Assembly: GCA_964606665.1 (NCBI GenBank)
Contig: CAZSHS010000012.1
Coordinates: 1-64,000, forward strand
DNA from: Aved-18 sp964606665
GTDB taxonomy: Bacteria; Cyanobacteriota; Vampirovibrionia; Obscuribacterales; Obscuribacteraceae
DNA length: 64,000 nucleotides
Direction of reading: 5' to 3'
Part shown: piece after piece, positions 9,509 to 16,895 of the stretch
Numbering within the stretch: the first letter of the stretch is position 1
How the letters are laid out: each line of letters starts with the position of its first letter
The notes under the pieces: generated by a model
Database searches by the model: none
Told to the model about the DNA's origin: nothing
The model's input: the letters and a program-made list of their open reading frames with translations, nothing else
Program-made: the position numbers and the translations under genes

Positions 9509-11172
9509 TTGCTCTGCACCCAAGGCACAGGAATTACATAAAGACTTTGCTCTTGGTCAAAGACTGCTTTCCATCGCTCATCGGGGGCTGCTTTCATTTC
9601 AGAATTGTCGATGTATATCGCTTCAATTTTATTTTTTGCGCATCGGTCGAGCATCTGATCGGTGCATTGCTTAGGATCGTTTCGCAAAGATTCAAAGTCG
9701 CGGCTTTCAGCCACAACCTTGTAATTTCCAACCACTGCAAAGGCCAGCTTGCGCACTGGGTCGACTAGCATAACGCGTGCGCCATCTCTTATGCCAAGTG
9801 CAGAAAGACGCTCGCAGATTGCTTGAGCCTGATTCTTATTGCCTTTCGCTAAGCACTCCAGATTTTCAATTATATTAAAAACACCTGGCACAAAGAGCAA
9901 CGCTAGAGTCACAACCTGAGCAATTACAAAATTTTTCCCTTGTTTCGTCTTTGTCTTGGAAATACTGACACTAGTAAGAAGAGCAAAATACAACAAGACA
10001 AAATAGGCGCAAAAATAGCGGCTTGAATACAGAGTATTGCAATTTAGGGCTACAGAATATAATCCAAGCGCAAAAAGTGACGGTAGAGCGAGTTCTAACA
10101 CTGGAGCATTTAGTTTGATAGCCAGATTAAATGAGCGATTTAGCACCATCAAAAGACATAGACCCAGAAAAACAGGTAAGTAAAAATAACGGGTGAAGAA
10201 AAAAACAGAAGCTAAAATAGCAATGAACTGATTCCACGCCGAAAACTCAATTGCAAAACCATCAAACCAGTAGTGTGGTGCAAGCCACGCAGCAAAGCTA
10301 GAGTCAAACGGTTTGTCAAACAAAAGCGTGCGAGGTTTTTCGATCATGACTTCGGGTAAATGTTTGTATTGTCCAATATGTTCTTTGTTTAACGTGAAAT
10401 TAGGCAATAGAAAATCAGCACTGCGACTGACATACCAGGCATAATTTAAGCCTCCGGCTTCAGAGAAAGTAAGCTTTCCCGTTTGTTTTGATATTGCCAT
10501 CATATGTGGTATCGCCACTACAAGCATCGTCAATATCGCAACAAGCGTTGATTTCAAACGAACACTGGCATTAGCCTTATTTCGAAGAAAAGCAAGAACG
10601 AAAAAGACACAAGAAACAGGAAGGATGATTGCCTTAGTAAGATAGCCCAGTCCCAGCCAAAGCCCCATTCTGGCGTTTGCCAAAAGCCCAGTTGGCACAA
10701 GCAAAAGTTCGGCACTAGCTAGATACAACAGACCGTAACTTAGCATGTCAGGTGTATCGATATGAGTTCCACCCATTCCTAGCGTAAGGGCAATAAAACC
10801 CCCTAAAGCAAGGGCTTGAATCGTCTCGTTACTTGGCAGCATTTCATCGCTTTGCCTGCGGCTCAGCGTTACTTTGACAAGCCGAATAAAGGAGCAAAAG
10901 GTAAATATGAAAATGCTGAAATTGAGCAATTTCAGTAAGACGATTTCAGCAACCCCTTTTGGGTGCAAAATCACCTCACCCAAAGCAATTAGCCACGAGT
11001 AAAGCGGGCTCCAGTAAGGATTAATTGCAAGTGCGAAATTGCCATTAACTAACGACTTGGCTATATCGATGTATTCAATAGCATCATCGTTGTACAACTC
11101 AAAACGGTGATTCCACGCCTGGAGCCCCGCCCATAGTATGGCAAATACAATTAAAATAACTTGGCGATTCAC
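9505..11172 (-). CDS. Polytopic membrane glycosyltransferase, GT39/ArnT-like (paralogue)
   Basis: A 555-residue multi-pass membrane protein, first gene of a two-gene operon. It has an N-terminal helix, then YNDDAIEYIDIAKSL and INPYWSPLYSWL, the acidic residue plus YWSPLY loop expected of GT-C glycosyltransferases. The soluble C-terminal domain has DGARVMLVDPVRKLAFAV and EAIYIDNSEM. Layout and loop motifs match its downstream neighbour, indicating tandem duplication followed by strong divergence. Likely role: lipid-linked sugar transfer in envelope glycan or glycoprotein synthesis; donor and acceptor cannot be read from the sequence. Confidence 0.75.
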   Translation of the reverse strand: MNRQVILIVFAILWAGLQAWNHRFELYNDDAIEYIDIAKSLVNGNFALAINPYWSPLYSWLIALGEVILHPKGVAEIVLLKLLNFSIFIFTFCSFIRLVKVTLSRRQSDEMLPSNETIQALALGGFIALTLGMGGTHIDTPDMLSYGLLYLASAELLLVPTGLLANARMGLWLGLGYLTKAIILPVSCVFFVLAFLRNKANASVRLKSTLVAILTMLVVAIPHMMAISKQTGKLTFSEAGGLNYAWYVSRSADFLLPNFTLNKEHIGQYKHLPEVMIEKPRTLLFDKPFDSSFAAWLAPHYWFDGFAIEFSAWNQFIAILASVFFFTRYFYLPVFLGLCLLMVLNRSFNLAIKLNAPVLELALPSLFALGLYSVALNCNTLYSSRYFCAYFVLLYFALLTSVSISKTKTKQGKNFVIAQVVTLALLFVPGVFNIIENLECLAKGNKNQAQAICERLSALGIRDGARVMLVDPVRKLAFAVVGNYKVVAESRDFESLRNDPKQCTDQMLDRCAKNKIEAIYIDNSEMKAAPDERWKAVFDQEQSLYVIPVPWVQSK

Positions 11173-11413
11173 TGAGACTTGAAGCTCCTAACCAGTGAAG
11201 CTACAAATCTAACACCAACCAAACTATTTTAATAGACCCTCTGTGTCTATGATAGGTGAGACAGTTTAACCAACCGAATTTCCTACGCGTGCATAAATGG
11301 TGGAAAGAGCTCTTCCGCTTTCTTACCTTTAAGCCAATCCTGCGCCACCGTATGCGATACTGCCTTAATGAACGAGATTCATAGAGAATTCCCAAAAATG
11401 CTAAAATTAAGAA

Positions 11414-11599
11414 ATGGTCAAACATCCAATCGTTCTAATTTTAATTGGCTGTCTCGTGGGGGCAGGATTTATATTTTTATCTCTGCCTGGAAAACAAACA
11501 ACAAATAATGAAGTCGAAAGAGCCACCTCATCTGAGGTTGGATCTGTTGTAAGCACCACTAAGAATATAAAAAAAGGAACCGAAAGATCGTTTAATTGA
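11414..11599 (+). CDS. Possible small single-pass membrane protein
   Basis: A 61-residue open frame with one convincing N-terminal membrane helix (HPIVLILIGCLVGAGFIFL) and a polar Ser/Thr/Lys-rich tail. No strong Shine-Dalgarno site is present (only an A-rich leader), and the frame lies in an otherwise sparse 660-base stretch between the glycosyltransferase operon and pirin. It could be a real membrane peptide or a chance frame. Confidence 0.3.
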   Translation: MVKHPIVLILIGCLVGAGFIFLSLPGKQTTNNEVERATSSEVGSVVSTTKNIKKGTERSFN

Positions 11600-11690
11600 A
11601 GTAACCCCACAGCTCGCCACCACATGCGATACCACGCATCTCGCGTTGACAGCTTCGAGACTAAAGTAATTTATGCCAATAAAAAATGGG

Positions 11691-11744
11691 GGTTGGACCT
11701 TTTTAGATAGTATAAAACTTAAATCAAAAAGATAAGGTCCAACC
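11691..11744. repeat. 11-bp inverted repeat upstream of pirin
   Basis: GGTTGGACCTT (11691-11701) is repeated in inverted form as AAGGTCCAACC (11734-11744), separated by 32 bases of A+T-rich sequence. The arms are perfect. The element lies about 90 bases upstream of the pirin start. It could be an operator pair, a stem at the 5' end of the pirin leader, or the remnant ends of a small element. No T-run follows, so it is not a typical terminator. Confidence 0.5.
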
Positions 11745-11834
11745 TGCGTTTAAGATATATCGACCTTCATATTTTTTCAAATTAAATCATCCATTTTTTT
11801 TGTTGTGCTAATAACAAAAAAGGGAGAAAAATCA

Positions 11835-12542
11835 GTGTTTGAACTAAGAAAATCCCAAGAACGCGGTCATACCGAATTACCCTGGCTGGAAAGTTACCAC
11901 ACCTTTTCGTTCGATCAATATTATGATGCCGAGCACATGGGCTTTGGTCCTCTTAAAGTAATTAACGAGGACACAATCGCGCCTGGCATGGGATTTGGCT
12001 CGCACCCTCACCGCGACATGGAAATTATCACCTACATTATTAGTGGGCAGCTCGAACACAAAGACAGTCTTGGCACAGGCACAATTATCGAAGCGGGACA
12101 GGTTCAGAAAATGTCCGCAGGTCAGGGCATCATTCACAGCTCGTTTAACGCGTCTTCTAACGAGCCCGTGCATTTACTACAAATTTGGATTCGACCCCAG
12201 TCCGAAGGGCTGCAACCCACCTATGAACAAGAAAAAATCATTGACGAGTTGAACAATTTCACTTTAATTGGCGGACCGTCTACCGAGTCACCGCTGCACA
12301 TTAATCAGAATGTGCGCCTATATCGATTGCATGCAACACCTGGCAAAACAAATAGATTCACCGCTCTGACAGGCAATTCAGTGTGGGTGCAGATAGTGCA
12401 GGGCGAATGCCTGGTGAACGGGCTTCAGTCAGAGGCTGGCGACGGTGTAGCCCTCGACAAACACGATATCGAAATTGAATCATTGTTGCCGACTGAACTG
12501 TTACTGTTCGAGTTTGCTGGCAAACAAATGATGTCGCACTAA
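11835..12542 (+). CDS. Pirin family protein (YhhW-like bicupin)
   Basis: A 235-residue bicupin of the pirin family, iron-binding proteins that include quercetin dioxygenases. The metal site is visible: GFGSHPHRDMEIITYIISG, then LEHKDS, and MSAGQGIIHSSFN before LLQIWIRP. I chose the GTG at 11835 because GGGAG (11822-11826) lies nine bases upstream; the frame is open ten codons further up to another GTG. The C-terminal cupin (about 145-235) is the usual shorter one. The gene appears monocistronic and converges on the lytic protein gene with 15 bases between. Its substrate is not predictable. Confidence 0.88.
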   Translation: MFELRKSQERGHTELPWLESYHTFSFDQYYDAEHMGFGPLKVINEDTIAPGMGFGSHPHRDMEIITYIISGQLEHKDSLGTGTIIEAGQVQKMSAGQGIIHSSFNASSNEPVHLLQIWIRPQSEGLQPTYEQEKIIDELNNFTLIGGPSTESPLHINQNVRLYRLHATPGKTNRFTALTGNSVWVQIVQGECLVNGLQSEAGDGVALDKHDIEIESLLPTELLLFEFAGKQMMSH

Positions 12543-12557
12543 GCCGCTTTTTTATCT

Positions 12558-14453
12558 TTAATAGCCCTTATACGCGCCGCCATTACGCATCGATCTCAAT
12601 CCAGGCACGTTGAGCAGGTCGCCGTAACGTTTCACAGCGTATCTGATACCGGCAATCATGTTATGCAGCGGATTCAAGATGTCGTCGAATCCTTCCATCT
12701 TATTAGTTTTGAAAGTCGGCTCGATGGTTTGAATGAGACCCATAGAAGGAGTGCCACGACGCCAGTTGGAGTCCCAGCGGTTGACGACGTTTGGATCCCA
12801 GCTAGATTCTTTCTGAATGATTATGGTCAATCCTTTTATATAAGCGTCGTTAACTGGCAATCCGCATTTTATAAGTGCCATCTTCATCAGGTTCATGCGA
12901 TCAGCTTCAGGAATCAGACCTGGGTAGCGCTTGGCGCTTTGTGGGGTTATTTGATCAGCCGTGGTCGGATTTGCAACTGGATTGTCGTAACCCGGCTGAG
13001 TTGGACGCTCAGGTCTGCTATTTGGATTTGCACCGCGGTCACCGAATTTGAGTTGTTGATACTTTTGCATCCATCCTTTATTTAGGTCGACTTCTTCGTA
13101 GCCGAATTTCTCGCCGTTGATGCGTATAACTTCTCTACCAGTTCGTCCAAATCCAACACTTCCTGAAGCGTTTCCAGTGGACCCCTTGGTGGTGTCTGTG
13201 CCTTCCTTCCAAGCCTTGGTGATAGCTTGAATGAATGCTGGATTATCCGAGCGCCCAGGATTGTGAGTAGGATAGTATCGACCAGTCAAAGCCTGGAGCA
13301 AGGTTATTCCGCGCGAGGCAGCTCTATTCATAACAGTTTCAGCCCATGCCAATTGCGCATCTGCTCCTTGCGAGCCGACTTCGGTCTTCATTCTTCCAGC
13401 AAAGGCCGCCATTACATTTGGATCGGACAACTCGCGGTCGAATTGCGAACGGTTAATTGCACCTTGTGGGTATCTGTCTCCTCCTGCAGGACGAGTCGGA
13501 CGGTATGGCTGATCGGGTCTATCGTTAGGACGTGGGCGTGGTGCCGGTCCGTTACCATAAATCTCTTCGAACCAACCTGGTGGCATCAAATCTGGTGTCA
13601 CTCTATTTGAGTTATTAAAGTACTGATCTGTTTGCCCCGGGAAGAACTGACCGGGTTGATCGAAGCGTGGATCAGCAAAACGTGGATCGTTGAATTGCGG
13701 ATCGCCGTAGCCGGCAGGCGCGCCTGGTGGCACGTAGCCCGGATTTGGGTTATAGCCTTGTGGCTGGTTCCAAGGTTGAACTTGGTAGGGTCTTGTACCA
13801 TTTTCAGGTCTGTAGTTGGAGCTTGCACAGGCGGAGCAAGGGCAGCCATTGAAGGCGTTTTGCTGTTGCTGCTTCCAGTTAGTTGGAGTTTCGAAAGTGT
13901 ATGTGCTGTTTGAAGGACCAAAGGAAACGTTGGGCAAATAGGCATTGGCGTTGTTACCTTCGAATGGTCCGCGAGCGTTGCTTCGACGCAATTGATCGCT
14001 GTTGTTCTTGATGTAGTCGAGAGCGCCGCGCGAGAGCTTATCGAGCGAGCCTGCATTTGCATTCGAATATGCATCAGAAGTGAATGAGACTTGCGGAAGA
14101 ACGGCATCGTACTTGGTGTTTTGCACGTCGTTTATGCGCGACATGCTGGTGTTGGGATTTAAGTCAGCCGACGCAAGAGTAATTTCGGGAAGCTTGGCGG
14201 TGTTTTGACGTTGGCTGAAAGCTCGATTGTAAGCGCCGATGTCAGAGAAGCTGGCGCTTGCATAAAGGTTGCGATTGAAGAGGGCTGAGTTCTGAGCGAC
14301 GTTGAAGGAGCTAGAGTCGGAGCTGAGGTTTTGGTAAGTCTGGGATTCAAGACGGCTTGGGGTGTACTGGCTCGACGAAGCCAAATTGAAACTGTCAGTG
14401 CTCTGCACTGGCGGTTTCTGCTCTGAAGTGTAGTCGGGTGCTGCGTCGGTCAT
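12558..14453 (-). CDS. Wall-lytic protein with SLT-type transglycosylase domain and long disordered N-terminus
   Basis: 631 residues. The first about 330 are low-complexity (Ser/Asn then Pro/Gln/Tyr-rich), without a signal peptide. They contain markers shared with the paralogue at 16892-18459: LSRGALDYIKNN, LPNVSF, a CPCSAC motif, PYQVQPWNQPQ and RVTPDLMPPGWFEE. Residues about 340-480 look like a SleB-type hydrolase or related lytic domain (RMKTEVG then AWAETVMNRA). The C-terminus (about 515-631) is a lytic transglycosylase of the type seen in phage tape-measure proteins: IIQKESSWDPNVVNRWDSN, RRGTPSMGLIQTIEPTF, ILNPLHNMIAGIRYAVKRYG, with a catalytic Glu in QKESSW. It should cleave peptidoglycan; how it leaves the cell is unclear. 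Confidence 0.78.
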   Translation of the reverse strand: MTDAAPDYTSEQKPPVQSTDSFNLASSSQYTPSRLESQTYQNLSSDSSSFNVAQNSALFNRNLYASASFSDIGAYNRAFSQRQNTAKLPEITLASADLNPNTSMSRINDVQNTKYDAVLPQVSFTSDAYSNANAGSLDKLSRGALDYIKNNSDQLRRSNARGPFEGNNANAYLPNVSFGPSNSTYTFETPTNWKQQQQNAFNGCPCSACASSNYRPENGTRPYQVQPWNQPQGYNPNPGYVPPGAPAGYGDPQFNDPRFADPRFDQPGQFFPGQTDQYFNNSNRVTPDLMPPGWFEEIYGNGPAPRPRPNDRPDQPYRPTRPAGGDRYPQGAINRSQFDRELSDPNVMAAFAGRMKTEVGSQGADAQLAWAETVMNRAASRGITLLQALTGRYYPTHNPGRSDNPAFIQAITKAWKEGTDTTKGSTGNASGSVGFGRTGREVIRINGEKFGYEEVDLNKGWMQKYQQLKFGDRGANPNSRPERPTQPGYDNPVANPTTADQITPQSAKRYPGLIPEADRMNLMKMALIKCGLPVNDAYIKGLTIIIQKESSWDPNVVNRWDSNWRRGTPSMGLIQTIEPTFKTNKMEGFDDILNPLHNMIAGIRYAVKRYGDLLNVPGLRSMRNGGAYKGY

Positions 14454-14510
14454 GTGTTTATTATCTATTTAGATATATAAGGAGACCATGTGGTAATCCC
14501 CACGCACGAG
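14454..14510 (-). promoter_or_regulatory. Leader of the SLT-protein gene, conserved with its paralogue
   Basis: Read on the minus strand, the sequence before the start contains a short GTGG...CCAC stem and, just before the start, TAGATAATAAA. The paralogue start at 18459 is preceded by the same TAGATAATAAA and by GGTGGGAATCTCACC, also a stem. The two coding regions have diverged strongly in their catalytic parts, so the retained leader suggests shared regulation. TAGATAAT would serve as a -10 box if transcription starts very close to the start codon; that is inference. Confidence 0.4.
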
Positions 14511-14568
14511 GTAAAATGTTTTCGTAAGATGCCCAAAATTTCTTCGTATTCTTCCCATTAAATTTTTC

Positions 14569-15261
14569 ATGTGCGGACGCTACACACTTACCGACCCCAT
14601 TAAATTCCAGGACCGATTCAAGCTGGAAGACTTTTCTCAGTACGGAATAATTCCGCGCTTCAACATCGCGCCAAGCCAACTAAACCCCGTGTTGATAGGG
14701 CGAGACGGCGGTATTCATTTAGAAATTTTGCAGTGGGGTCTTTATCCCAAATGGGCTCGCGAAAAGAAATTACGCCCAATCATTAATGTGCGTCGCGAAA
14801 CACTTGCAGACAAACCGACATTCAAAGGTAATCTAAAACGCAATCGTTGTCTCATTCCAACCGATGGTTATTTTGAATGGTTGCCAGGCGAAAAGAGCAA
14901 GAAGATTCCCATGTATTTCACTTTGAACGAGCATCGCGACGCCACTTTTGCCGGATTGTATCAAGACAATACCGATACCGAAGGCAATACCACAAGACAG
15001 TACGCAATTATTACTGTTCCATCTAGCGAAGAATTTTTATATATTCACGATCGCATGCCCGCGATTATGACACCAGATACGGAGCGCTTGTGGCTCGACC
15101 CAGAACTAAGCTCCACAGAAGAGTTAGTTTCACTTCTACAGCCAACCTCGGGTGAAGAACTTTCAACCAGACCGGTATCGAGTGTGGTGAATTCTGCCAA
15201 GTCAAATTCGCCAGAATGTATAGCACCAGAAGCGGTGCAACATACTATTCAGTTTCAATAA
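14569..15261 (+). CDS. yedK: SRAP domain protein (HMCES/YedK family)
   Basis: A 230-residue SRAP protein, which shields abasic sites in single-stranded DNA by forming a covalent link through its N-terminal cysteine. The start MCGRYTL places the catalytic Cys at position 2. Other family marks are FNIAPSQ, the LQWGLYPKWA segment, NVRRETLADKPTF, RCLIPTDGYFEW and a late histidine in YIHDRMPAI. All key residues are present and the length is typical. It sits between the SLT-type lytic gene (divergent) and hipBA. In other bacteria SRAP genes often accompany DNA-damage functions; no such partner is adjacent here. Confidence 0.94.
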   Translation: MCGRYTLTDPIKFQDRFKLEDFSQYGIIPRFNIAPSQLNPVLIGRDGGIHLEILQWGLYPKWAREKKLRPIINVRRETLADKPTFKGNLKRNRCLIPTDGYFEWLPGEKSKKIPMYFTLNEHRDATFAGLYQDNTDTEGNTTRQYAIITVPSSEEFLYIHDRMPAIMTPDTERLWLDPELSSTEELVSLLQPTSGEELSTRPVSSVVNSAKSNSPECIAPEAVQHTIQFQ

Positions 15262-15272
15262 GCACAATAGGC

Positions 15273-15288
15273 ATTACCGTACGGTAAT
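15273..15288. promoter_or_regulatory. Palindromic operator 1 of hipBA
   Basis: ATTACCGTACGGTAAT is a perfect 16-base palindrome. It differs from the two downstream copies by one symmetric base change in each half. Its centre is exactly 49 bases from that of operator 2. It lies upstream of the hipB promoter and just after the SRAP gene end, so it is probably a distal HipB-binding site. Confidence 0.75.
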
Positions 15289-15322
15289 AACATCACAGAA
15301 TAGCGCCAAAAATCGGATAGGA

Positions 15323-15336
15323 TTCCCGTACGGGAA
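15323..15336. promoter_or_regulatory. Palindromic operator 2 of hipBA
   Basis: TTCCCGTACGGGAA is a perfect 14-base palindrome lying immediately upstream of the -35 box at 15344. Its centre is 49 bases from those of operators 1 and 3. HipB proteins bind such dyads as dimers, and HipA can join as co-repressor. Confidence 0.8.
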
Positions 15337-15343
15337 AAATCAT

Positions 15344-15372
15344 TTGACATCAAACCGGAATGCAGCTATCAT
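15344..15372 (+). promoter_or_regulatory. hipBA promoter
   Basis: TTGACA (15344-15349) and TATCAT (15367-15372) are separated by 17 bases, a near-consensus housekeeping promoter. Operator 3 begins at the last base of the -10 box and operator 2 ends just before the -35 box, so bound repressor would flank and occlude RNA polymerase. Confidence 0.8.
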
Positions 15373-15385
15373 TCCCGTACGGGAA
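15372..15385. promoter_or_regulatory. Palindromic operator 3 of hipBA
   Basis: TTCCCGTACGGGAA is identical to operator 2 and overlaps the -10 box and the likely transcription start, ending 15 bases before the hipB start codon. Occupancy here would block transcription directly. Confidence 0.8.
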
Positions 15386-15400
15386 AGAGATTGGAATCAA

Positions 15401-15637
15401 ATGCAGATAACCGATTCGGAACAATTTGGACAAATAATCAGACAAGCGCGAGAGGCGCAAAAGATGCGTCAGAAAGATCTGGCAGCAGCCAGCGGCTGCG
15501 GGATTCGATTTATAAGTGATCTCGAAAATGGCAAACGAACTTGCGAAATAGATCGCTCTCTCAAAGTAGCCTGGATGCTGGGGGTAAAAATCACAGCCGA
15601 AATCCCGAGGCCGCCTGCAGCGATTGACGATGAATAA
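15401..15637 (+). CDS. hipB: HipB-type antitoxin and autorepressor
   Basis: A 78-residue helix-turn-helix protein of the Xre/HipB type: FGQIIRQAREAQKMRQKDLA, then AASGCGIRFISDLENGKRTC. It neutralises HipA and represses the operon. I chose the ATG at 15401 although the frame is open to a TTG at 15344, because that longer frame would run through the promoter and operator. The C-terminus (ITAEIPRPP) resembles the short HipB tail that contacts HipA. It overlaps hipA by eight bases, giving translational coupling with antitoxin first. Confidence 0.9.
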   Translation: MQITDSEQFGQIIRQAREAQKMRQKDLAAASGCGIRFISDLENGKRTCEIDRSLKVAWMLGVKITAEIPRPPAAIDDE

Positions 15638-16895
15638 TCAATTAGACGTTTATCTTTATGGCAATTTGATTGGCAAACTGTTTTTGCATTCTGGCAGTAT
15701 GCGCTTTGAATACGAGAATGACGCGAAGCATTTTTTATCGCTTAATATGCCAGTTCGCATGGAGCCATATTCCAGTAAAGCCTGTGAAGCATATTTTGGA
15801 GGACTCTTACCAGAAGGAGAAAAACTTCTCAAAGCAATTGCGCGCAATACCGGAGCAAACTCAAGAAGCACTTATAGCCTCCTTGAGCAAACAGGTCGGG
15901 ATTGCGCAGGTGCGGTTCAGGTCTGTACTCCTGGGCAATCAGCAGATATTCAAACAACTTTTGAACTGCAAGGAGAGTCGTTATCAGAAGAGCGACTAGC
16001 TAAACTTTTGACCGAACTCCCGACACGCCCTTTGTTTATCCAGGATGAATTTAGACTTTCTCTTGCTGGCGCTCAAGATAAAGGCGCACTTTGTTTGATT
16101 GATGGCAAGCTGGCTATTCCAAAATCTGGAGTTCCAACTACTCACATTTTAAAGCCATCTATAAAGCACTCTGAAACTCCAGATACAGTCGAGAACGAAT
16201 ATTTCTGCATGAAGCTTGCACAACTCGCTGGACTGAAAATGGCGAGCGTTGAAGTCAGAAACGCAGAGAATATCAAATATTTATTAGTGACTAGATTCGA
16301 TAGAACAGATTATCTCAAATCATACTCAAAAAAAATCAGCAGAGTCCATCAAGAAGATTTTTGTCAGGCACTAGGGGTGGTGTCTACAAAAAAATACGAA
16401 GCCGATGGTGGACCCTCGTTAATAAAGTGCTTTCAACTGGCTGAAAAACTGGCTTTTCCAGCGCGAGACAAAATAGAATTGCTCAAAAGAGTGGTATTCA
16501 ACTTTATAATTGGCAACGGTGACTGCCACTCAAAAAACTTTTCCATCTTGCATTATTCAAACAACATCTCAGAATTATCACCCGGTTATGACTTTCTTTC
16601 TTCTATCGTCTATCCTAAGTTATCAACGAAATTCGCCATGAGCATTGGACGAGAAGCGGAAATGAATTCGATTCGCTTTGAAAATTGGGCGCGATTTATA
16701 AATCAAATAAACGTTAACGCAAAACCTTTTAAAGATCTCGCATTGGAGTTATCCAATAAAATCGCAAAACACATTCCTCCCTTAAAAGAGCAAATGATGG
16801 AGGAGCACATCTGGTCACCGATTTGCGATGATATTTCAGAAGTAATACATCATAGATCTGAGATGCTCAAGTTGAGTTTAAAGCATATTTCTTAG
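15630..16895 (+). CDS. hipA: HipA-type serine/threonine kinase toxin
   Basis: 421 residues, the usual size. HipA kinases phosphorylate glutamyl-tRNA synthetase or related targets, stall translation and cause growth arrest. The N-terminal subdomain (MPVRMEPYSSKACEAYFGGLLPEG) is typical. The kinase part has the ATP loop LSLAGAQDKGAL, HILKPSI with the nucleotide-binding lysine, NEYFCMKLAQLAGL, LLVTRFDR, the catalytic loop NFIIGNGDCHSKNFSIL and the metal site GYDFLSS, so it looks fully active. The ATG at 15630 overlaps the hipB stop; a TTG six bases upstream is possible. The 3' end overlaps the convergent lytic gene by four bases. Confidence 0.92.
   Translation: MNNQLDVYLYGNLIGKLFLHSGSMRFEYENDAKHFLSLNMPVRMEPYSSKACEAYFGGLLPEGEKLLKAIARNTGANSRSTYSLLEQTGRDCAGAVQVCTPGQSADIQTTFELQGESLSEERLAKLLTELPTRPLFIQDEFRLSLAGAQDKGALCLIDGKLAIPKSGVPTTHILKPSIKHSETPDTVENEYFCMKLAQLAGLKMASVEVRNAENIKYLLVTRFDRTDYLKSYSKKISRVHQEDFCQALGVVSTKKYEADGGPSLIKCFQLAEKLAFPARDKIELLKRVVFNFIIGNGDCHSKNFSILHYSNNISELSPGYDFLSSIVYPKLSTKFAMSIGREAEMNSIRFENWARFINQINVNAKPFKDLALELSNKIAKHIPPLKEQMMEEHIWSPICDDISEVIHHRSEMLKLSLKHIS

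Noticed and set aside
11285..11385. Short minus-strand frame with plausible residues (QDWLKGKKAEELFPPF)
   Set aside because: Only about 31 codons with a stop directly upstream and no start; could be a gene remnant but cannot be supported.
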